From assembly GCF_018282115.1 (NCBI RefSeq), contig NZ_CP054306.1, positions 2,775,488 through 2,839,487 on the forward strand: a stretch of DNA of 64,000 nt. The letters are read 5' to 3'. Positions 58,017 through 64,000 of the stretch are shown here, in pieces; within the stretch, counting starts at the first letter, position 1; each line of letters begins with the position of its first letter. The notes below the pieces were generated by a model. That model was not told the origin of the DNA, made no database searches, and worked only from the letters and a program-made list of their open reading frames with translations. The position numbers and the translations under genes were made by a program. The DNA comes from Synechocystis sp. PCC 7338. Its GTDB lineage: Bacteria > Cyanobacteriota > Cyanobacteriia > Cyanobacteriales > Microcystaceae.

Positions 58017-59186
58017 TTAATAAAACACATCCGCTGGATCAGCATCCTGAAGTTTACGAATGGCAATTCCGCCTGATACAAAACACATGAGGCATGATAG
58101 TAACAATACAATTATTGCTTTGTTTACATCAACATAGACAGGAAGATTGGTGGCATCCCTAGCCAATTTGGTGGCAAAACTCGTAAAGATAATACCCGGA
58201 ACATAGGCAAATAGGGCTAAAAAAACAGCCTCTTGAAAAACAACTCCGAGTAGGTAGCGCTGCCGATAACCAACAGCCCGCAAAGTTGCATATTCCGACA
58301 GATGCTGGGAGATGCTACTGTAGAGCACTTGATAGGTGATCACCACACCGACAGACAAACCGATTCCGACTCCTAAAGCAAAGACAAAACCGATAGGACT
58401 GCCCGTGGCCCAGTAGTTTTTCTCAAAGGCAAAAATTTCTGCCTTTGAAAAGACCTTGACATCGTTCGGTAAATAATCCCTGAGTGCTTCCAGGGTGATA
58501 TCCAGCTTACTTTTGTCTTGGAGTTTAATACCCCCCAAATTAATAAATCCTTTTTTGCGTCCTGGTAATATCCGCCGGAAGTTTAGATCACTGGTAAGAA
58601 TGGTGCCATCGGCACCAAAGGATATGCCTAAAGGAAACAAGCCAACAACGGTTACTTCGCGATTACTAGAACCACGATCGCCAATTTCGGTTGTCAATTC
58701 ACCCCTTTGTCGAAAGATCTCTGGAATGGGGCCATACTCTGCCCGAGAATGCTCATTAAAAAGAACCGTATCTGGTAGTTGCAGTCTAAAGCGATTTTCT
58801 TCAACTGATTGCAAATTAAATACAGACTGGCTGGGGTCGATGCCAATAACATAAATACTCCGCCAATAATTTTTTTGAACTGGATTACGCCACTGGGCAA
58901 AGCCTAGATAGAGCGGGATTACTTCCGCAACATTTTCCACAGCCAGGGTCTGACTTAGCCTTCGTTCCGGAAAGTTTTCCATGGCAATTAAAGCTGAGGA
59001 GCGACTACTCAGAATGAAAATATCCGCATCCAGAGGCTCGTACAAAGATACAGCACTATCGAAGAGAGCATCCTGAAAGCTCAATTGCATAAAAATTAAA
59101 AATATTGAAAAACAGACCCCCGCCACCGCTACCGCGAGACGCAGTGGATAGAATTTGAGTTGAAGCCAAGCAGTAGGTATCTTCAC
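58017..59186 (-). CDS. devC: DevC-type ABC exporter permease
   Basis: 389 residues, GTG start at 59186 (MKIPTAWLQLKFYPLRLAVA). The first helix (LRLAVAVAGVCFSIFLIF) is followed by a large periplasmic domain of about 210 residues and then three C-terminal helices (VFALGVGIGLSVGVVITYQV, VVFQEAVFLALFAYVPGIIF, IIVLLLSCLMCFVSG): the four-helix MacB/DevC layout. SEYATLRAVGYRQRYLLGVV is the FtsX-like coupling segment. It lies between devB (155 bases upstream) and devA and is presumed to form the export complex in the inner membrane. Confidence 0.88.
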   Translation of the reverse strand: MKIPTAWLQLKFYPLRLAVAVAGVCFSIFLIFMQLSFQDALFDSAVSLYEPLDADIFILSSRSSALIAMENFPERRLSQTLAVENVAEVIPLYLGFAQWRNPVQKNYWRSIYVIGIDPSQSVFNLQSVEENRFRLQLPDTVLFNEHSRAEYGPIPEIFRQRGELTTEIGDRGSSNREVTVVGLFPLGISFGADGTILTSDLNFRRILPGRKKGFINLGGIKLQDKSKLDITLEALRDYLPNDVKVFSKAEIFAFEKNYWATGSPIGFVFALGVGIGLSVGVVITYQVLYSSISQHLSEYATLRAVGYRQRYLLGVVFQEAVFLALFAYVPGIIFTSFATKLARDATNLPVYVDVNKAIIVLLLSCLMCFVSGGIAIRKLQDADPADVFY

Positions 59187-59341
59187 AGAAAAAAACTAAC
59201 AATTTTTTTTAATGCCAAATGTTTACTTCCAAGCTAGACAGCCACCAGTTTAATCTAAAAAAACATGGTGTTAATTGCTCCAATCAAATCAGCGAAATAG
59301 CTAGTCGAAGAACATCTTACCAGACTACCGATTTTTGCCGC

Positions 59342-60709
59342 TTAGCCTTGTAGCTTTGAAGAATTAGTTTGAATAATCACCTGAGTCTTAAGATTGGTTA
59401 ACCGTGAAAGATCAATTTTATTTTGGCTTTCCTCCGACAGGCGGATATCCACTTCTACTACCCTGGCATCGATATCCGCAACAGGATCATTATCAAGAAT
59501 TGTGCGACGACCGATTTGATGACCAACGGACTCAACCACCCCTTCCAGTGGCTCAGGAAAAGCCGGATTAGAAATGTAGGCTTTCTGACCCTTTCTGACA
59601 TTGATAATATCAGTTTCATAGACTTCCGTCCTTACGTACATTGTTTGAGTTTGTCCAATCTCAACAATGCCTTTATCACTAATCCTCTCGCCTGGATAGG
59701 TATAAATCTTGAGGACTTGTCCATCAGTGGGCGAAACAATTTTAGTTAAATTAAATTCGGCCTGAGCTTGTTTGAGTTGCGCCATTGCTTCCTGTACCTG
59801 GGCTTCTGCGACGGCCAGATCAACTCCCCTAACTTCAGAAATTTCATCCAGAGTTCCCAGGGCCTGATTTTGTTGATCATTGAGCGTTTGCACAGTCCGA
59901 CTCAGATTTGCCCTGGCCTCCGCAAGTTCTTCTTGGCGGCTGCTAATAATTCGTTGCAAATTAGCTTGGGCCTCTGCTAGTTGCCGCTCTAGTTGTTTCG
60001 GCACCAAACAGAACCGATCATATTCAGAGGCAGAAGTACCTCCTTGTTCAAAGAGCAATTTATAGCGCTGGCATTCTGAATTGGCATTGTTGTACTCAAT
60101 TTCCAGTTTTTCTATGGATTTTTCTTGGGCAATTCTTTCCCCTGCTAATTCTGCAGTAATCCGCTGAATAGTTGCATTTTGGATGCTAATTTGCCCCTCT
60201 AGCTCGGACACAACACCAGATAATCGAGCTTTTTGCGCTGAAATTTGCCCCTGCTTGGCCCCCGCCTGTACCTGCATTAACTTGGCTTGGGCTGTTTGCA
60301 GTTGGGACTGGGCAATCCTTACCTTTGATTCCATTGTGGCGTAGTTATCCAGAAGGGCCACCACCTGTCCAGAGCTGATAAATTCCCCCTCTTTGACCAA
60401 AAGCCGCTCAACCCGACTGCCCTTACCATCGGGACTAAGGGGGCCAGAAAGTCTCCGAACCTCACCCTTAGGCTCCAGATAACCAATGGCTGCCACTCGG
60501 GATGGCACATTGGCTTGCTGACCATTTATATCTGCCGCTGTCGAGCTTTGACTCTGTTTATTATCACCAGACTGGGACTGAGAATCAGATATTCTGCTGG
60601 GGGGAAAACTAAACCACCCCAAAATCCCGACCCCTGCGAATACAACACCAACAACGAGGAAGACAACGAGCCTGCTGCTTGAGGAATTACTCGGGAAAAC
60701 TGACTTCAT
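59342..60709 (-). CDS. devB: DevB-type membrane fusion protein
   Basis: 455 residues. An N-terminal anchor helix (VVFLVVGVVFAGVGILGWF, about 14-32) is followed by a lipoyl/barrel half (LSPDGKGSRVERLLVKEGEF), a long coiled-coil hairpin (about 120-290, rich in Gln, Ala and Glu, with AEAQANLQRIISSRQEELAE) and the returning lipoyl and barrel parts (FNLTKIVSPTDGQVLKIYTY). This is a HlyD/DevB adaptor linking DevCA to an outer membrane TolC channel. The ribosome site AGAGGA lies about ten bases before the ATG. It lies 173 bases after the glycosyltransferase gene. Confidence 0.88.
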   Translation of the reverse strand: MKSVFPSNSSSSRLVVFLVVGVVFAGVGILGWFSFPPSRISDSQSQSGDNKQSQSSTAADINGQQANVPSRVAAIGYLEPKGEVRRLSGPLSPDGKGSRVERLLVKEGEFISSGQVVALLDNYATMESKVRIAQSQLQTAQAKLMQVQAGAKQGQISAQKARLSGVVSELEGQISIQNATIQRITAELAGERIAQEKSIEKLEIEYNNANSECQRYKLLFEQGGTSASEYDRFCLVPKQLERQLAEAQANLQRIISSRQEELAEARANLSRTVQTLNDQQNQALGTLDEISEVRGVDLAVAEAQVQEAMAQLKQAQAEFNLTKIVSPTDGQVLKIYTYPGERISDKGIVEIGQTQTMYVRTEVYETDIINVRKGQKAYISNPAFPEPLEGVVESVGHQIGRRTILDNDPVADIDARVVEVDIRLSEESQNKIDLSRLTNLKTQVIIQTNSSKLQG

Positions 60710-60882
60710 TGCGATAAATCCTCTGCAATGCTACGGCGATCGCCATTTTGTAAAAGTGGCTAATCAATGGTAGCACAATCATCCAGACTTGTATAGTACA
60801 AAAGATGATTGTCAGTTGCCTTATTTCGTTTTTCCGTTCCGAATTATCTTCATACTTTTTGGAGTTTGCCGGGGAAGATAAT

Positions 60883-62130
60883 TTAGACACAACTCTCAAT
60901 AACTTCCACTGCTTTCTTTAAACCTCCTGCTTGCTCAATGTCAGTCTGGATACGTTGAGCGTTTTGGCGATAAATTGGACTATCCAAAATCTTCTCAATA
61001 ACGGCCCTTAGATTCTGAGAAGAACGGCGGGCGAGCGGCAGGGCTTCACCAGATTTTGTCCAGGCAATGCGAGCTGCCACACTCGGTTGATCTCCCGCTA
61101 CCGGCAAGGCAACTAAGGGAACACCATTTTTCAAGGACTCCAGAGTCGTATTAATACCAGCATGGGTAATAGTCAGCGAGGCTTTTTGGAGTAGTTCCAA
61201 TTGAGGTGCATAATCTACCACAATGACATTGTCAGGCATATTACCCAGTTCTTCAGACTTTAACCCACCACCGAGACTAATCACTGTCTGTACATTGAGG
61301 TCTTTGACTGCCGTTGCAATTCGTTGAAAGAGGGTTTGATCTAAATTAAATGTGGTTCCCAGCGAGGCGTAAATAAGTGGACTGCCATCTAATTTTTCAA
61401 AGGGAAAAGGAATATGGGGACGGCTTGATTCATCTAAAAAAGGTCCTGTAAAAATAAATTGTGGAGGTAATTGATGGCGGGGAAACTCAAATGACTGGGG
61501 AACTTGGCAAATTTGAGCAATGGAAGAAAAAGCCTCATCAGGATGGTTTAAGACTGGTAAGTCCCAGTCCTGCCGATATTGATCTATCAGTTGGTGAATT
61601 GGACGACGGGCTTGATAATACGCAAAATATCCCATACGATTACGCGCTAATGCCCAACCTTCTTTCTGAAAAGGCCAATCTGTGAAGCAAGGAGGGACTT
61701 GTAATTCATAGTTAAGTGGAGAAATAGCGCAAGTGGTGACAAAGGGAATTTGTAGATACTCAGCCACGCTTCCAGCTTCCGGGCAAAGTTGCTCCACTAG
61801 CAACGCTTCAACACCATGGGACTTGATAAGGGATGGAACTTCCTTCAGGACGACTTGGGCGAAGGCCAGTAAACCATCTCGCGTGTACATGCCTGCCTGA
61901 ACGCCCTCAAGTTGAGCTAATTTTTCCAAAAAGGCAGGTAATGTACCTTTGGGAAATTCTTCTTTTCCGATTACTTGTACCTGGATGGCTGACTGAGGAA
62001 ATTTTTCTTTAAAGTCGTCAACACAAAAAAGAGTTACCTGATGTCCTTTTTTGGACAAGGCCTTGCCCAGTGCAACCATCGGATTAAGGTGGCCTGTCGA
62101 TTGAGGACAAATTAGCCCGAAATGAGTCAT
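60883..62130 (-). CDS. GT1-family glycosyltransferase (MGT/CrtX type)
   Basis: 415 residues, soluble GT-B fold. The acceptor half begins HFGLICPQSTGHLNPMVALG; the donor half has the signature THAGINTTLESLKNGVPLVA followed by LPVAGDQPSVAARI, which is the nucleotide-sugar site of bacterial UGT/macrolide and zeaxanthin glucosyltransferases. It would attach a sugar from a nucleotide donor to a lipophilic hydroxyl group. Its place between a DarB-like ketosynthase and a glycolipid-type exporter argues that the acceptor is the alkylresorcinol made by the upstream enzymes. Start ATG at 62130, 95 bases after the ketosynthase stop. Confidence 0.87.
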   Translation of the reverse strand: MTHFGLICPQSTGHLNPMVALGKALSKKGHQVTLFCVDDFKEKFPQSAIQVQVIGKEEFPKGTLPAFLEKLAQLEGVQAGMYTRDGLLAFAQVVLKEVPSLIKSHGVEALLVEQLCPEAGSVAEYLQIPFVTTCAISPLNYELQVPPCFTDWPFQKEGWALARNRMGYFAYYQARRPIHQLIDQYRQDWDLPVLNHPDEAFSSIAQICQVPQSFEFPRHQLPPQFIFTGPFLDESSRPHIPFPFEKLDGSPLIYASLGTTFNLDQTLFQRIATAVKDLNVQTVISLGGGLKSEELGNMPDNVIVVDYAPQLELLQKASLTITHAGINTTLESLKNGVPLVALPVAGDQPSVAARIAWTKSGEALPLARRSSQNLRAVIEKILDSPIYRQNAQRIQTDIEQAGGLKKAVEVIESCV

Positions 62131-62225
62131 GGAATTCTCTCAAAGTAACCGTAAATAATCCAGTTTTGATGACTATGAATATAGTATTTATCCAGTGATC
62201 AGACCCCCTGGCTCTGCTCAATGAC

Positions 62226-63377
62226 CTAAACGACAGTAAAGTGCATATAGGCATAGGAAAAGCGGGCACTTTCTGGAATAATGCAGAGAATTTTTTGGCC
62301 TTTCTCCAGACGTCCAGAATTAAACAATTCCTCTAACATAATCCAAATCGAAGCAGCTCCAGTATTGCCTTTATATTCCAGATTGGTAAACCAACGCTCT
62401 TCTGGTATGAACATGCCAATTTCTTCCATTTGTAGACTTAAATCTTTTTTGAAATAACCAGAAGACATGTGAGGAAGAAACCAATCAATTTTATCGGGAT
62501 CTAAACCATATTTTTTCTTGGTCTTTTCCAGACCTCGCTGACCCATAAGAACAATGTTGTCTGCAAGCAGTTTAACGTCTTGGTTAAGATCAAAATAGCC
62601 TTCATCAAAAGCTTCCTTAAGGTTATCGATATTTTTCCAGCCTTGGACATTGCCATCTTCCAGCTTAATACAACCTCCGTACATACAGGTTTCTAGTTCA
62701 TTAGCGAAGGAAATATAATCGACCCAATCAATCTGCAGAGAAATGCCTTCATCATTAGGCTTATTCTCAATGAGAGCGGCCCCTGACGCATCGGAAAGCA
62801 TCCAGCGCAAAAAATCCCTCTCAAATCCGACAATGGGTTTATCGTCCAGTTGGGCTAATTTGGCATCTATTTCCGGTTGGAAATGTTGGGAGCGGAGAAT
62901 ACTGGATACTTGCTCTGAGCCAGTCACCACGGCATTACGAGCGAAGCCCAGACTAACATTCATGTAGGCGTATTTAAAGGCTGCGACTCCCGAACAACAA
63001 ACACCACTCGTGGCAATGACCTCACAGGGCGGATTTCCTAGTGCGCCGTGAACCATCAAGGCATGGTTCGGAATCATTTGGTCTGGGCCGGATGTTCCAC
63101 AAGTCAAGCAATCCAGTTGATTGAGATCAAAGCTTGAATTTTTCACAAGAGCCTTAATTGACTCAACTGTTAGTTCCACATTGGTGTGGGTAATATTTTT
63201 ATTTATCGGATCAATGGCATAGTGACGAGTTTTAATCCCATTGTTTCTTAAAACTAGCTTCTTTGCTTTAGATGGTTTGTCATTAATTAGTCCTAACACA
63301 TTTTCGATTTGTGTGTTATCGACCGGTTCGTTGGGAAGAAAAGCTCCCATTCCATTGATATAAGCCTTTGTATTCAT
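62226..63377 (-). CDS. DarB-like ketoacyl synthase III (dialkylresorcinol pathway)
   Basis: 383 residues, thiolase fold. The N-terminus GAFLPNEPVDNTQIENVLGL with NDKPSKAKKLVLRNNGIKT is, as I recall, distinctive of DarB-type KASIII enzymes of dialkylresorcinol clusters rather than of FabH. The catalytic triad is present: Cys128 in TSGVCCSGVAAFKY, His303 in WFLPHMSSGYF and Asn338 in EYKGNTGAASIW. DarB joins a beta-ketoacyl thioester and a 3-oxo or enoyl partner; DarA then closes and aromatises the ring. AGGAG lies about ten bases before the ATG. The DarA-like gene ends 102 bases upstream on the same strand. Confidence 0.85.
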   Translation of the reverse strand: MNTKAYINGMGAFLPNEPVDNTQIENVLGLINDKPSKAKKLVLRNNGIKTRHYAIDPINKNITHTNVELTVESIKALVKNSSFDLNQLDCLTCGTSGPDQMIPNHALMVHGALGNPPCEVIATSGVCCSGVAAFKYAYMNVSLGFARNAVVTGSEQVSSILRSQHFQPEIDAKLAQLDDKPIVGFERDFLRWMLSDASGAALIENKPNDEGISLQIDWVDYISFANELETCMYGGCIKLEDGNVQGWKNIDNLKEAFDEGYFDLNQDVKLLADNIVLMGQRGLEKTKKKYGLDPDKIDWFLPHMSSGYFKKDLSLQMEEIGMFIPEERWFTNLEYKGNTGAASIWIMLEELFNSGRLEKGQKILCIIPESARFSYAYMHFTVV

Positions 63378-63479
63378 TCAGGGTTGCTCCTCTGTAACTA
63401 GGTTATTATTATTTATCCGGGCGATATATTGCCCTGAATTTTAGTCGCCTATCTACTGAATTAGTCTTAGCCTATAAGG

Positions 63480-64000
63480 CTAATCAAAGGACTGTTTTTG
63501 CAGTTTTAGGGCGTAGGATTCTAGAACCGGGTTCAAGATAGGATGAAATAATATCCTGATGATTGTACATAGCAACAATACTATCGGCAAGGCAATAACA
63601 AGTTGTAAAGCAAATAACCAAACCAATAAAGTCCTGACGGGAGATCCGGACGGGCCACCTAAGCGGATCAGTCTAGCCCAAGGCCGGTAGAGAGTAATGC
63701 CAACCCATTCAGGTAAAATGTAGCGTTTATTGACTTGGACGGAGTCCATACCGATAAAGAGTGGTGGTGGTTGCGGCAGAGACAGTTGGGGCAAATAGCC
63801 CACTAATTGCTCGCCAAACTGTGACACAGATTTAATATCCTTCTCCGCAAATCCTCCAGGAGGGAGAACCCCTAAAGCCGAGTCTTTTTTCCCCGTGAGC
63901 AGTAGGCGGGGAGTGGTGATAAAAGTGGCTAAAGGAGACCCTTGATGGGTCACCACTATTTTTCCAATTAAATGGCCGCCGAGGTCAATCAGGGTTTGTT
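63480..64000 (-). CDS. DarA-like dialkylresorcinol condensing enzyme, 5' end outside the window
   Basis: The frame is open from the last base of the window to a stop at 63480-63482, giving the last 172 residues of a longer protein. The visible part has a Rossmann-like end (QTLIDLGGHLIGKIVVTHQG, SPLATFITTPRLLLTGKK), a segment GITLYRPWARLIRLGGPSGS, one transmembrane helix (LLVWLFALQLVIALPIVLLL) and a short tail. A C-terminal membrane helix after a flavodoxin- or reductase-like fold is, to my recollection, how DarA proteins end, and adjacency to a DarB-like gene supports it. The GTG at 63956 inside the frame is not the true start. Moderate certainty because the key N-terminal part is missing. 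Confidence 0.6.
   Translation of the reverse strand, partial: QTLIDLGGHLIGKIVVTHQGSPLATFITTPRLLLTGKKDSALGVLPPGGFAEKDIKSVSQFGEQLVGYLPQLSLPQPPPLFIGMDSVQVNKRYILPEWVGITLYRPWARLIRLGGPSGSPVRTLLVWLFALQLVIALPIVLLLCTIIRILFHPILNPVLESYALKLQKQSFD

Overview
The window is chromosomal DNA of a unicellular cyanobacterium of the genus Synechocystis. The first 45 kb is dense with the cyanobacterial octamer GCGATCGC (HIP1). The genes include an allophycocyanin operon (apcABC), the redox kinase Hik2, cyanophycin genes, polyhydroxybutyrate genes and a PucC-like transporter. Nearly every housekeeping product has the length and, in blocks, the order that I recall for Synechocystis sp. PCC 6803. It is not PCC 6803 itself: blocks are joined differently, and the right end carries a secondary-metabolite locus of a kind I associate with Synechocystis salina-like strains (inference from memory, not a search).

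Layout. 1-2.6 kb: cysK (5' end cut by the window edge) and zwf. 2.6-3.8 kb: a small glycine-zipper protein and a decayed IS630-type transposase. 3.8-10.1 kb: leuS with a small membrane protein, gltS, a conserved small basic protein, hik2. 10.1-11.7 kb: an accessory patch with a DUF29 protein and a PD-(D/E)XK nuclease next to a glycine-zipper membrane protein. 11.8-21.3 kb: larE, DUF218, fabZ, comB, drgA, aspS, a membrane-anchored propeller-like protein, guaB3, an ABC sugar permease. 21.6-24.5 kb: GFA-fold protein, exported small protein, GST, DUF4129 protein. 24.5-28.3 kb: cphA, cphB and a broken small gene. 28.3-35.2 kb: SLH lipoprotein, geranylgeranyl-reductase-like flavoprotein, a large hybrid histidine kinase, PucC-like transporter. 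35.2-39.7 kb: phaB, phaA, glutathione peroxidase, FHA-adenylate cyclase, DUF3120. 40-44.2 kb: serA, prmA, apcCBA. 44.5-46.7 kb: lipoprotein, an IS605-like end, FkbM methyltransferase. 47.3-54.6 kb: a 2453-residue RTX/S-layer-type protein. 54.7-56 kb: palindromic repeats, a tandem duplication, a DUF559 nuclease gene and decayed DNA. 56-64 kb: seven co-directional minus-strand genes running off the window.

How the genes work together. Carbon and nitrogen storage (PHB, cyanophycin) is adjacent to signalling genes (cAMP, hybrid kinase). The apc operon supplies the phycobilisome core. The RTX protein, made from its own promoter, is the likely surface-layer protein. The last 8 kb reads, in order of transcription: DarA-like enzyme (partial), DarB-like ketosynthase III, glycosyltransferase, DevB, DevC, DevA, ferritin-like dimetal protein. 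This looks like a pathway that makes, glycosylates, exports and oxidises or halogenates a dialkylresorcinol, close in logic to cyanobacterial bartoloside loci. This stretch, with the RTX gene before it, is almost free of HIP1 sites, fitting acquisition or different selection. I found no tRNA, rRNA, CRISPR array or prophage.
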